Source: Craterostigma plantagineum (lineage: Eukaryota; Streptophyta; Magnoliopsida; Lamiales; Linderniaceae). Taken from it: 64,000 nucleotides of DNA. Below the pieces are notes generated by a model, which was not told where the DNA came from, ran no database searches, and worked only from the letters and a program-made list of their open reading frames with translations. Location: contig JAPQWV010000415.1 of assembly GCA_027422505.1 (NCBI GenBank), positions 186,001 through 250,000 on the forward strand, written 5' to 3'. Positions 1 to 12,600 of this stretch are shown piece after piece. The translations under genes and the position numbers were made by a program. How positions within the stretch are numbered: position 1 is the first letter of the stretch; each line of letters opens with the position of its first letter.

Positions 1-2
1 CG

Positions 3-2653
3 CCGGTGCTATTCGTTAAGAAGAAGGACGGGTCCATGCGATTATGCATTGACTATAGGGAGCTGAACAAGCTAACGATCAAGAACAAGTACCCACTCCC
101 TAGGATAGACGATCTGTTCGACCAATTACAAGGTGTAACGGTTTTCTCTAAGATCGATCTAAGGTCGGGCTATCATCAGTTAAGAATTCGGAAGGAAGAT
201 GTCCCGAAGACGGCCTTTAGCACCCGCTATGGCCACTACGAGTTTCTGGTGATGCCATTCGGGTTGACTAACGCGCCAGCAGCCTTTATGGACTTAATGA
301 ACCCGGTGTTCAAGCCATATTTTGATAGGTTTGTCATCGTCTTCATTGATGACATCCTAATCTACTCAAGGACAAAGGAGGAACATGAAGAACACCTGGG
401 GATAGTTCTGGGTATACTACGGGAGAAGCAACTGTACGCCAAGTTCAAAAAGTGCAAATTTTGGCTCGACCAAGTTGCCTTCTTGGGGCATATAGTATCA
501 GGAGAAGGGATTTCTGTAGACCCGAACAAGATAGAAGCCATTAGCAACTGGCCCAGACCGACCAATGTAACGGAAGTACGGAGTTTCCTCGGTCTGGCGG
601 GTTACTACAGGAAGTTCATCAAGGATTTCTCAAAGATAGCGTCTACACTGACGAAGCTGACCAGGAAAAATACGCTATTTCAGTGGACCACAGAATGCGA
701 ACAGAGCTTTCAAGAGTTGAAAGAACGGCTCACAACGGCCCCAGTTCTCACAATACCAGCGGGAACTGGAGGGTTTACAGTCTATAGCGATGCGTCGAAG
801 AACGGGCTAGGATGTGTGCTAATGCAGAACGGGAATGTAGTAGCATACGCTTCTCGCCAACTGAAGGAGTACGAGAAGAATTACCCGATGCACGACCTAG
901 AGCTCGCGGCAGTGGTCTTTGCTCTCAAGATCTGAAGGCATTACCTCTATGGAGAGTGGTGTGAGATATACACGGACCACAAGAGCCTCAAGTACTTCTT
1001 TACTCAAAAGGAACTGAATATGAGGCAGAGGAGGTGGTTAGAGTTAGTCAAGGATTACGATTGCGTGATCAACTATCACCCAGGCAAGGCGAATGTAGTA
1101 GACGATGCCTTAAGCCGAAAAGCAGTAAGTACAGAACTGCAACTACTGGAAGTAGAAGTCGTACGGTTAGGTGAAGTTGAGGCGCAACTAGCCGCCTTAA
1201 CTTTGCAACCGACGCTGCTAGAGCAAATTAAGGCGGCGCAGGAAGCAGACGAGGTTTACACGAAGATCAAAGAAGCGCAACCGGAACAACCGACAGGAGA
1301 CCTCATAATACGGGAAGACGGACGGCTGTACTTCAAGAACCGGTTGTACGTGCCAGACGACGCCGAACTAAGACGACTGATAATGATAGAAGCACATGCC
1401 ACGGCGTACTCTGTACATCCAGGAGCAACGAAGATGTACAGAGGCTTAAAGGAAAATTACTGGTGGCCAGGCATGAAAAAGGACATCGCGGCTTTCGTAA
1501 GTCAATGCCTGACGTGTCAGCAGATAGAAGCCGAGCATCAAAGGCCGGCGAGAACTCTGCAACCGTTACCCATTCCGGAATGGAAATGGGATAACATTAC
1601 CATGGATTTCGTAGTAGGGCTACCGAAGAACGCCAAAGGGCATGACGCGATTTGGGTGATCGTCGATCGATTAACCAAGTCTGCCCATTTCCTACCGGTT
1701 GGTACGACGTTCTCCATGGAACGATACGCGGAGCTGTACATTCAGGAGATAGTACGACTACACGGCGTTCCATCGTCGATAGTCTCGGATCGCGACTCCA
1801 GATTTCTGTCGAAATTCTGGACGAGCTTGCAAAAGGCGATGGAACGAAGCTATCTTTTAGTACCGCCTACCATCCGCTGACGGACGGTCAATCCGAGCGA
1901 ACAATTCAGAAACTGGAGGACATGCTCCGAGCGTGTGTACTCGATTTCAAAGGGAATTGGAGTAGGTGCCTCCCACTGATCGAGTTCTCGTACAACAATA
2001 GCTACCACGTCACCATTGGGATGGCCCCGTACGAAGCGCGATATGGGCGTAGGTGCAGGTCCCCATTACATTGGGACGAGGTCGGAGAACGGGCGATGTT
2101 AGGCCCCGATATAGTACGAGAAATGATGGAAACCGTTTCTACGATACGAGAAATAATGCGAACGGCACATAGTCGACAGAAAAGTTAAGCAGATCGAAGA
2201 CGTCGACCACTGGAATTCGAAGAAGATGATATGGTGTTCGTCAAGGTATCGCCAATGAAGGGCGTGAAAAGATTCGGGAGGAAAGGGAAGCTAAGCTCTA
2301 GGTACATAGGGCCATTCAAAATCGTAAAAAGGGTTGGTGAGGTAGCCTATCGACTAGAGCTGCCAGCATCGCTATCACAAGTACATGACGTGTTCCACGT
2401 CTCAACCCTACGGAAGTACCTAGCCGACCCGCATCATGTCCTAGGAAATGAGTCCCTACATCAACAATTGAAATCGGATCTGAGTTACGACGAGGTTCCG
2501 GTGGAAATATTGATGTACGAGACCAAGAGACTTAGGAATAAAGATATTCCTCTAGTGAAAGTGTTATGGCGGAACCAATCTACGAAAGAAGCCACATGGG
2601 AACAGGAGGACGAAATGAGAATTCGTTACCCCGAGTTGTTTCACACGGGTTGA
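3..2653 (+). pseudogene. pol: Broken Ty3 pol: RT, RNase H, integrase, chromodomain
   Basis: The frame is open from the window edge and encodes the RT fingers and palm ([15 protein letters not shown]; catalytic FIDD with its Asp pair at 348-353), RNase H ([10 protein letters not shown]) and the integrase zinc finger (H...H...CLTC). The DDE core follows ([24 protein letters not shown]), then the GPY-type and chromodomain-like tail. Three lesions are visible. A Trp codon has become TGA at 933-935. One base of a G run is missing near 1840-1842, which shifts the frame. A Tyr codon has become TAA at 2186-2188. Comparison with the intact G3/G4 ORFs fixes each of these. The protein ends with TGA at 2651-2653. 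It would have acted in the virus-like particle and in integration; this copy cannot make the full polyprotein. Confidence 0.92.
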
Positions 2654-2668
2654 TTTCGGGGGCGAAAT
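2653..2668 (+). other. Hairpin at pol stop codon of G1
   Basis: A perfect 6-bp stem (ATTTCG / CGAAAT) with a GGGG loop begins at the last base of the pol stop codon and ends just before the polypurine tract. The same hairpin sits at the same place in G2, G3 and G4. Confidence 0.7.
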
Positions 2669-2675
2669 CCTCCTT

Positions 2676-2687
2676 AAGGGGGGAGGA
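2676..2687 (+). other. Polypurine tract of G1
   Basis: The purine run AAGGGGGGAGGA directly abuts the first TG of the LTR, the expected plus-strand primer for Ty3 replication. The same run is present in G2, G3 and G4. Confidence 0.85.
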
Positions 2688-4130
2688 TGTAGGACCCGAG
2701 TCCCCGCATATTAAGTCGGCCAATAAATTTCGTATGTGACCAATGTGATTTCATGTTAATTTTGTATATGTTATATGCTCATGTGATGTTACGAATTTTA
2801 TGCTCGTGAGTGTTACAAGCATTATGTGCAATTAAGTGCCAAGGATATGAATTCGTGATGACCCCAACCTAGGAAAGGAGAATTTTTCGAAAATGATAAA
2901 GGAGAGGAAGATGCAATTTTAGATGGGGTAAGATTTCTTATGGACTAGGAACTTAATTATTATTGGGCTAGAACTTAATATTAGGCACAAAGTGAGTTAA
3001 ATCAAGTGAGGAGACAAGCCTTCCTCAAAATAAGGAAAACCCACGCCAACCTATGCCTCACCCCTCATATCTAAATAAAATATCTAGCTAAAATTATTAA
3101 AACACCATAAGCATACTTGAAAACTAACGAAAGCAAGGGAAGGAAAAGAGGATTGAGCCGAGACGAAATCCACACCATAAGCACCCCAAATTAGCTTAGG
3201 ATCTTGAATTGGTAAGTGAAATACCTTCCCTAAGCCCTAAGATTTCGTAATGTTGGTACTTCTAGGTGTATTAACCTTATTTAGAGCAACTAAGCTTATG
3301 GAGGGTGCGGAACCCTAAAGTGTGAAGGAACGAGCTTACACAAAGAACCTTATTTGGATAAACTTATGATTGGATAGTTTAATATATGATTTAAAAGTTT
3401 TAACCCATACTTTTAAGCTAGAAATCATATGATTTTGGTAGAAAAGGGGTGGAATTTACGAGTTTCGATTAGGTTAATGATAAGAGGGAGTTTCGATCGA
3501 ATGTGACCAACCAAGGCACTTCCGACCAAAAGTAGGAAAGTAATTTCGATGTCTCGAGCGACACTTAGATAGACTTGGGTTTCGATTAAATTAATTTGTA
3601 AGAGGGTAAATTTATTGAGACACGAGTTTCGACCGAGACACATTCTAATGCATGAGTTTCGATCGAAACTCATATAAAATCCATGCCATCGACCGAAAAT
3701 AGCTAATCACTTTGTATGGTTTCGGTCGAAACTAGGGCGATGCCATGATGACCTAAGAACTCGGCGAAACTCAAGTTGATCGAAAGTAGAAGCGATCGAA
3801 ACCCTGAAATTGATCGAAAATAGCTAACTAAGAGGGTTTCGACCGAAAGAAATCTCGGCGAAACCCCACCTCAAGCTCATGCAATCGATTTAAATTGACG
3901 TCTTCACCATGCATGGTTTTGGACGAAGGTAGATGACGCCATGCAGACGTGAGACGCGGCGAAGCTCATCCCACAAATCGGGCGAAACAATGATGACGCA
4001 AGAATGACGAAAATGAGAGGCAAAACTAACCTAACTGAACTATCAAATTACATTAGAAATAGATACAAACGAGTTTTGATTGAAACTAGTTGGTAATCCG
4101 GACTTCCGATCGAAAGCAATTACGACTACA
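2688..4130 (+). repeat. 3' LTR of G1 (1443 bp)
   Basis: It starts TGTAGGACCCG after the polypurine tract and ends ACGACTACA, where similarity to copia pol of element B begins. The 5' LTR is outside the window, so the right edge is inferred from the TG...CA rule and the copia junction. The second half (about 3440-4000) is packed with TTTCGATCGAAAC-like palindromic motifs. It is not the same LTR family as G2-G4. I see no credible gene in it; the 82-residue minus-strand ORF at 3425-3673 is an accident of the motif array. Confidence 0.75.
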
Positions 4131-6004
4131 CCTACAATGGATTCTCCACCGAATGGGACCGACATACCAAGTTCATCTCACACCTGTACCCCCTCCGATT
4201 CAGAATTGCCACAGAATACCGAAGAACCTACAGTGGTCATCGAGGAAGTATCATCAGAGACGATCAATCCAAGTGCAGTATTGGAACTTCCTCAGACAAA
4301 TGATCAATCGGAGACTATAGGCAATCTAGATCCGCAGATGGCTGACGCATTGACTTCAGCCTTGCCTCATGAGCACAAGTGGACGAGAGGCCACCCGGTT
4401 GTTCAGATAATTGGCGATCCTTCGGTTGGTGTGAGGACACGTCGTCAACACAGTATTTTCAGTTGCTTCCTGAGCCAAAACGAGCCTACCAAAGTAGCAG
4501 ACGCACTTCGCCCGGATGGACAATTGCAATGCAAGAGGAAATCAATCAATTCGAACGTCATAAAGTGTGGACCTTGGTACCCCGTCCACATGGGAAAACA
4601 GTGGTCGGAACTAAATGGGTTTTCAAGAATAAGAAAAATGTAGATGGTGTAGTGATCCGGAACAAAGCAAGGCTAGTTGCTAAGGGATACAATCAACAAG
4701 AAGGCATCGACTACGACGAGACCTATGCTCGTGTTGCCCGTATCGAAGCTATCCGCCTCCTGGTGGCTTATGCGGCTCACAAAGACTTCAAAGTCTATCA
4801 GATGGATGTTAAAACCGCCTTTCTCAACGGCGTGTTAAAAGAAGAAGTCTACGTCGCTCAGTCGGAAGGTTTCGTTGATCAAGAACATCCCGATCACGTC
4901 TATCGCTTGGACAAAGCTCTCTATGGACTAAAACAAGCCCAACGTGCTTGGTACGATGTCCTGAGTGATTTCCTCGTGAAGTCTGGATTCATACGAGGTA
5001 TGATAGACACAACCCTCTTCATTAAATGGCATGAAAAGGATCTGATGGTCGTCCAAGTACACGTCGACGACATCATCTTCGGATCAACAAATCCTCGGCT
5101 CTGCAAGAAGTTTGGATATCTCATGAAGAGCAAATTCTAGATGAGTCACATGGGAGAGATGCAATTTTTTTTAGACCTTCAAGTCAGGCAGCTCAATGAT
5201 GGAATTTTCATCAGTCAGACAAAATACATCAAGGATATTCCGAAGAAGTTTCATCAAAACCAGAGCAAGCCTCTCAGCACTCCTATGTCACCAAGCTGCA
5301 AGTTGGATGCCGATCCCTCTGGTAAATCGGTCGACATCACACTGTATCGCAGTATTATTGGATCTCTTCTCTATCTCACTTCGAGCCGGCCGGATATCAT
5401 GTTTCCCACCTGCTTGTGCGCCTGTTTTCAAGCCGATCCCAAAGAATCCCATGTGCTCGCGGTCAAAAGAATTCTACGCTACCTTAAGGGCACCTCTACC
5501 CTTGGCCTATGGTATCCAAGGGGTACGAATTTCAAACTTATCGGCTACACTGACGCTGACTATGCAGGTTGCCGAATGGACAGGAAAATCACGTCCGACA
5601 GCACTCAATTTCAAGTAGAAAAGCTGGTCTGCTGCTCATCCAAAAAGCAGAACTGTGTGTCCACTTCGACGACCGAAGCAGAATACGTAGCTGTCGCCAG
5701 TTGTTGCTCGCAGATGCTGTGGATGCGGACACAGCTTCGCGATTATGGGTACAATCTAAATAATATACCCATATATAGTGATAGTCAAAGTGCAATCGCC
5801 GTTACTTGCAATCCTGTTCATTATTCACGCACAAAACACATAGACATTAGATATCATTTTATCAAAGATCACGTAGAAAAAGGCACGATAGAGATGTACT
5901 TTGTGAACACGGAGTTTCAACTAGCCGACATTTTCACCAAGGCCTTGGATGAGAAACGATTCCAATTCCTTGTCGGAAAATTAGGCATGCTGAATCTTCC
6001 GTAA
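4131..6004 (+). pseudogene. pol: Broken copia RT-RNase H (element A)
   Basis: The reading frames encode the copia RT motifs [41 protein letters not shown] and the catalytic HVDDIIFG (Asp pair at 5066-5071). RNase H follows (TDADYAG, STTEAEYVA, SDSQSAIA, TKHIDIRYHF, DIFTKAL), ending with TAA at 6002-6004. An indel near 4505 separates the linker frame from the RT frame, and TAG at 5138-5140 interrupts RT. Element B has a glycine codon at that TAG. The RT catalytic pair is kept here but lost in B. It is truncated on the left by G1. Confidence 0.92.
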
Positions 6005-6691
6005 TATGTGCATTACCTAATCTTTTGTGCTATCACATGCTCTATTCTATGTGTTTTCTATGCTTATTTGTCCTTATCTTACGTGATAATAATAATAAAA
6101 AAATAATATATATATATAATATAATGGGGTATGACGAAATCCTTTAGTATGCTTTGATCTAAAGTCACCAAGAATTTTACCCCGACATGCGATCGATTTA
6201 ATTGCTTAAATTTTGTCGGTCTAAGTCAAAAGGTCATTTGATTGTTCCGCTAGACACAAAGTCACTCTACATGCGTGAGGATTCAAGCCTTGTTCCTTTT
6301 TCCTTTCTTTGGATCTACTTCTCGAGTGAGTCACACATAAATTACTTGTCTTACCTAGTGATTCTTGGTGTCATACTCATCTTGCGTTAGATCGTTAGGA
6401 AAATGATAAGGGAGTTTAGGATATTCCTCATTCGGCCTTATATAAATTCCCCCACGTTTAACCTTAGTCATCCACTTTGAGCCTTCTCCGACGTCTTTTA
6501 CTTCATTTGAAACCCATTCCCAGCCTTCAACCGAATTCTATACTCTTCGAATGGTTGTTCAAACGAGAAAAGGAGGGGGAGATAACAAAAGAAAAGTAGG
6601 ATGATGACAAAAGAAGGCATTGCTCAACGCGCAAAGACCAAAGGAACCGGTCTTCCGACTACCTTGTAGAAAGTGGCATGGTTCCTGCTGC

Positions 6692-6939
6692 GAACTTCTC
6701 CAACGATAATCTCGTACGCTCGTCAGAACGGCTGGAAGAGGAGCACCATGAAGTGAACTTCTCCAACGATAATCCGGTCTTATATCGGGAAACTAGCAGA
6801 GGAGCGCAGCCTCGGGTACAAATTCCATAACCGTGAACTTTTCCAAAAAGATAATCTCTGAAACCTCTCTAGGGATTAAGAGAAGAGGAGCACGGTATCG
6901 GCCCGAGAACCAACGAGAAGAACTTCGCCTACGATAATC
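6692..6939 (+). repeat. Four-unit spaced quasi-repeat, GAACTTCTCC...GATAATC
   Basis: The motif GAACTTCTCCAACGATAATC or a close variant occurs at 6692-6711, 6755-6774, 6835-6856 and 6920-6939, so units start about 63-85 bp apart. All four recur in the same order in B (29584-29831) and, inverted, in D (61404-61650). The role is unknown. Confidence 0.8.
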
Positions 6940-8189
6940 TCCTATAGCCTCTTGGAGAAGCTGAGCTTCAGCTTGAGCGTAACATAAAAAGGGATAGTTC
7001 TTAAAAGAAAAAGAGGGAGAAAAGATTGAAAAGAAGAAAGACGCCAAAAATAAAAGGAGACGGACGTAGAAATGGAAGATGACGAAGAGATAAGCTCACT
7101 TTCCTCTAAATTCATTCCCTTCCAAGTCCTAGCCAAACTAAAACCTTTACACCCCTTTGATTCCAATCGACGGTCTCTCGCTTGGGTGAAATGATTAAAC
7201 ACGCCTCGATCACAGGTAAATTGACTTGAAACTGTTTGTGTTAACTTGAGTGATAAAAATATCAAAATCCCAAGTTAGAAATTATTGAGAGCAAGAGCGA
7301 ACCGACTAAGAGTTGTCGAAATGGACCAGTCTATGAACTTAGGACTATAGTTTGACGACATGACTTGGCTGCATTTTTCTCTTTCAAATGTCTCGTAGAA
7401 TATTAGGCTTGACGATTGATCGAAGCAAAATAATCTGACCCCATACTATAATAATAGTAAAATACAAAAAAATAATAATAATAAAAATATATATATATAT
7501 ATAATATATAGGTATATAATAAAACATAATAATAATAATAATGAAAAGAAAAATTTTAAACTCATAAAATTTCTCACATTTTGACATGAAATGTTATGTT
7601 TCATATACGTTGAATTGAATAAATGCGAATTTCTTTGGTGTATCGCACATTCTAAATGCAATTTAGATTGCATTGGTACTGAATTGTTTAAATGCGATAA
7701 TTTTTATTTCTCCACCCTCACATAATATTTTGAAGTACATGTTTTCGGGGACCATGTATACGTACTTACTTGGTAGATTTGTGTGTTATATGCTCGTGAC
7801 TTGAATTGATTTAATATGCTTGCATAATTAGCCAATTCTTGCGCATTATTTGAGGGGGAGCAAATATAAAATCGTGGATTAGCTCCAAATATGGTCGACG
7901 TTTTTCTCTAAGTGTTTCAGATTCCTTCAAACAAAATTACGGAGTGAGTCGTTGACACTACAAAGAGAGGAGCTAGACACAAGACCAAATATTTAAAAGA
8001 TAAAATTGCAATAAATAATTGCTGATTAACTCCATTATTACCAACGTTTATCTCTAAGTGGTACAGATTTTTAAACTTCTGCCAGGGGAGCTAGACGTTA
8101 CTACACGGAAAATACAGGGAGTTAATTGCATTTATTTTAATTACTAAGGGGGAGCCTTACAATGGGTTTTTATTTTGAAATAGGGGTCA

Positions 8190-9640
8190 ATGTGAAATTC
8201 TTTAGACGATCGTAAACAGTGTCGGGATCGATTTTGATTAACCGCGATAATTTGCGATCGAAAAAATGAATTTTTCGTGTGCAAATAGTAATGGGCCTGA
8301 TCCATTAAATCGCAAAATGTCAAATCACAAGCCCAACAACGAATTAATGCTAGTTAATAATAGTTTAACTTTTATCAGTCGAAAAACTTTTTCTCACGCA
8401 AAACTTAATCGAAAAAAAAAACTATCTCGCAAAACTTTCTTAGACGATTCAAAAACCTTCAAAATCTTTCGATTTTCTCACTTCAAATAGTCTGATTAAG
8501 GTAGAAATTCGATTCGGTTAACGATTGCGAATGTTATAACTTGACTTGCATTTACATTCTGTAGTTTTTCGCATGTTTAGTTAAGATTTTTCGACTGTTC
8601 TTCAAAAACCATTTAATCGTATACTGTTTCACTAAATTTAGGCATGCTTCTTGGATTTTCTGAGTTAAATGCCTGTTGTTTAGATAGATTCGATGTTTTT
8701 GATGAAACAGATAGAGTAAATCGTTGGAAAATTTCCATCTGTGATGATAAAATGAGCTTCGATGATACTGGGTATTTTGAAGTTTTGAAGCTGTCGAAGA
8801 ACTTTGTCGATCGCAAATTGTCTTAATTGGATTTCAATTCAATCGAGATACTATTTGTGTCGATTTAGTTTTCGATCGCAAAATTTTGACTTAGTCATCA
8901 CGATAAAAGATTTTGACCGTTAAACTTACCATCGAAAAATCCAATTATAATTTTCTGCGAGCGAAAAACTTATTCACTGAAAAGATAATTTAGATGCAAA
9001 TTCAAATCGAGCATTAAACTTACCATCGCAAAATTAAAATTTGGATTTCATTTTATTTCGGTCGCAAAAATTTAGCAGCGAAAAATTAATTTTTCAATGC
9101 TTAATTTTTCGATCGTAAAATTCGCCACTTAGATTAAATTGATCGAAAAATTTCTCGACGATTGACTTAGTTTCGTCGTTGACCAATTTCTCGATAAATA
9201 AGTACAGTAGATCGTAAAATGGATCGACTACAGTCTAGATTTCAACTTCAACACTTAGAAAATTTTTCTCTAAGTCTTTTACAATGTAGCTAACAATAGC
9301 GGATAAAATTCTTCGATCGCAAAATCAGACGGAATTCTTTCAATTGAAATCAATATATAGGAAATCAACTCGCAATTCAATTTTATCGACCGAAAGTTTT
9401 CTCGGCATGACAGTGACTTACTGATTTAACACTTAGCGAAATTTCGAACTATTTTTCACGCGACTTTCATTCGAAATTACATTCATGCCATCATGATTTT
9501 TGAAATTGAACATACACTATGCATATGATATGATTTCAATTCAAAATTCATCGAACATGCTATTATTTGCAATATTACTATAGTTTGATGAAATTTATTC
9601 ATATTTCGACTGAAAATAAAATTGATCTAATAAACTTTTA
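8190..9640 (+). repeat. TCGATCG/TCGCAAAA motif array in spacer A
   Basis: This AT-rich stretch is studded with short motifs built on TCGATCG followed by CAAAA or GAAAA (for example near 8255, 8873, 9109 and 9314). Spacing is irregular. The same kind of array occurs in B (about 31120-32560). Confidence 0.65.
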
Positions 9641-9656
9641 TATATTTTATTTTCAG
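9634..9656 (+). promoter_or_regulatory. Putative 3' splice site before env-like ORF (A)
   Basis: A T-rich tract ending TATTTTCAG lies immediately before the ATG at 9657. Element B has an equivalent T-rich tract ending TTCTTTTCAG at the same place. A candidate branch sequence (CTAAT type) lies about 20-30 bases upstream. The position suggests a spliced subgenomic RNA; the matching donor was not identified. Confidence 0.5.
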
Positions 9657-12600
9657 ATGGATCGCTACCCAAGATACACCATATATATGATCACAATATG
9701 TACTTGAAGGTTCAGGATACGAACTTTCAGCTCTCTGAGCACATTTCGGTGCCCGGACGAGATCATCGTATCCATCCTCAGAGGCCACCCCATCTGGCAT
9801 GCGTTAACGGTCACCGCATCGGTGTCGATGGTCTATCTCCAGCAATTCTGGGGATATATACAAGGAGTTGTAGCAAATGGGGCATTCTCCTTCACAACAA
9901 AACTCGGGACGCGGCATATTCTTATGAGCAAGAGCCAGTTCGGGATGATGCTGGACTTGCCCCACAACGACAACTACGACACGCTCCCGACGGATGCAGA
10001 GATGATTCAGGACTTCTTGCACATGGGATACCAACCGCCGCTTACAAATTAGCTCAGGTCCAGAGCAGCGGTATCCCTCACCCGTGGAAGACACTATTCG
10101 GAATAGTGAATAAGTTTCTGTCGCCCAAGCACGCAGGATTCGATAAGGGCAACAGCAATATTTTGAGGAACTTCCATGGCATCGCCTTCTCAAGAAATTA
10201 TGACTACACTCAGCTGATCTGGAACGACCTCGCGGACCAGATTCGGCAGAAAGAGAACCGAAGGTCGCGTGCCCTATGCTCGATGGTTCAATGTGATCAT
10301 CAGGGAGTTGATGGAGTTACATGCGGAGAACATCCCTCAGCCACCTCCTGGTGGAAACTACCAGCCGCCAAGGCTTAAGTTTATCCACAACCCACGGCTC
10401 ACGGACCTGGACCAACCGTTGATGCCAATTCCACTCAGCTTACTCAGGCTCGCCGACCCCGCGAGAGCTGAGTATCAGAGATTCTGCCGGGAACACAACT
10501 TAACGGAAGAAATGATTAGAGGGCCCCCGGAGATCACCATGTGAGCCCTCCCCAACACCAACCAAGCCCTGACGACGTGATGATAGACGTCGTCGCTCAG
10601 GAGCTTCAACAGGAGTCCTCTTTTATCGAAGAGCCAATGCCCGACGTGGAAGATACCCTAATCGACGTCGTGGCTACAGAGATGGGGCTCGAGGCTCCTG
10701 CACTCGAATTACAAGTGGAAGTGCCCGTAAGTGTTGGCGTGCTCGAAGAAACTTTTGAGGAAGTCCTTCAACAAGAAGCACAGCCCGAGACAGAAATGGG
10801 GCAAAGCTCACTTCCACTGGTGACAGATCAGACATTGGAGAACGTCGATCGAGACCTTACTCCTCACACCACTACCCCGTCTGACACAGAGTCTGATGAG
10901 GAAATCAGTCTGATCAGGAGGACTCCCAGAAGACTCAGTATTCAGTTGGAGTCGCTCTTTCCAGCAGTCACCACCGTACCAGATACTACGCTGACCACAA
11001 TGACAAGTGTTGCCGGCACTTCATCACTCGATCTTGAGCCGCAACCATCTCACGTGGTGTCTGGTTCGCAGGCGCAACCTGAGCCTGCCATAACTCCCTT
11101 AGAGGCGGATCCTCTGGATTTGACTCGAGGATTGGGTGGAAGTCTCATACAGTCACAACCTCAAGTGACGCTGAGCCAACCCCAAGAGTCGGTGTCTACT
11201 CAAGGGTTGATAACAGGTGACATCAGTCATCCTGGTCCATCAAAGGAGGCGTCCGCACCCTTTGTGACGAACGAGCAGTTCCAAGCCGCTCTCTCTGCCG
11301 CTGTACAGTCTATGGAAGACAAAATCACGGAGAGAGTACTTCAAGCAATCGAGACATCCCGAAGAGATACCGGGAAAGCACCTGTCTCTGAAGGCCCTTC
11401 GTCACAAACCAATCCCACACCTCCACAACCCACACCCACACCCCCCGACCCTTTAGCCACTTCCTCCATCCTCATCAACCCATTCACCATACCCATAACC
11501 GAGCTCCACGACATATTACACGCCCGCTTGATCGGCATGTCCATTCGGTCGCCTCAAGAGGAATTCCTCTATCGGCGATTGGTGGATCATCCTGAGCCAC
11601 CGACTGACACCTGCCGAGGCCAAAGCTCCCACTCACGGCGCAGACATGACGATCCTGACGATCAGGACCCTCATGAGGGGGAGAAGAGGCCGAGGACATC
11701 TACATCCGGCCAAGGATAAGGCTCGGGCGCTACGCAGACAAGCACTAGAGCTGGTGAAACCCAAACACAAATCCAAACACAAACCAACCCATACCACGCA
11801 CCGCACCGCCACTCTACCAAATATCGACCAACCAACCTTTACCCTACGGACGCCTCCGCCCACACCGCCGATCTACTCAAGCCCCTTGCTTCCGGATGAA
11901 GAAGCAAGTGCTGCAATGCTTGTAGCTGTGGCAGCTACCCAAGCTACTCCCTCCGTCGCTCCAGACCAACCGGGACCCTCTGGACATGGCGTCAATCCAC
12001 ACGAAGTATTAGACAAGTACATTTTCGAAGGCCAGTGGATGATCCATTTCATGCCCGATGAGCATCAGAGACAACGACTTCAGGACGTACGCCACTTCTG
12101 ACAACAAGCATCCATGGACCTCGTGATCATAGAAGACGACGATTTTAAGAAGGTATAGACTACCAAAGTGAAATCCCAAGGCTACTGGAGTTGATCGCAC
12201 AACGAGCGGCCTCCCCTACAAGACATATGCCAGGGACCGTTCGGATCGACACGCCGTGGGAGAACATTCACATAGAGATACCTTTCCTTGAAGAAGTCAG
12301 GGAAAACATTTGGAGGTCACCGGTTCGAATTAAGAAGCCGGATGAGTTCGAGCTAAGAGGGATCTCTCACTGGGATCAGCAGAAGAGAATGACATATATG
12401 TGGATGCTGACCCAACTAGGACCGGACGTGAGGCTGGGGATCCCGAAAAATCGACTGAAGAGTCACTTCAGGGAACTCTCCCCAATTTGCCAATTCCTCG
12501 GTGTCTATTGTGCCAAAGGAGGACTTCCAACACCTCACTACATCATCGAACGAGTGGACAGGACCCGAGAGGAACTGAGCGAGAGCGACCTGCCGTACCT

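Larger units (their letters stand above)
1..4130 (+). mobile_element. Ty3 chromovirus (Tekay/Del-like) G1, 3' portion
   Basis: The window opens inside the reverse transcriptase of a Ty3-type LTR retrotransposon. RT, RNase H, integrase and a C-terminal chromodomain-like tail follow in that order, then a polypurine tract and a 3' LTR. The order and the closing motif (VKVLWRN...EATWE...RYPELF) are those of the Tekay/Del chromovirus lineage. Sequence to the right (from about 4131) matches copia pol of element B, so G1 is inserted in the pol gene of Sirevirus A. The expected 5-bp target duplication is CCTAC (4131-4135); its left partner lies outside the window. Confidence 0.9.
6005..9656 (+). other. 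Non-coding spacer between pol and env-like ORF (A)
   Basis: These 3.65 kb hold no convincing gene. The spacer is collinear with 28863-32824 in B and with D on the minus strand. In order it holds an AT-rich stretch after the pol stop, a four-unit quasi-repeat (6692-6939), an AT microsatellite (about 7440-7560), internal polypurine-like GGGGGAG motifs (6575, 7854, 8148) and a region dense in TCGATCG/TCGCAAAA motifs (8190-9640). It ends in a pyrimidine-rich tract and CAG directly before the next ATG. Short ORFs in it are not conserved as proteins between copies. Confidence 0.8.
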
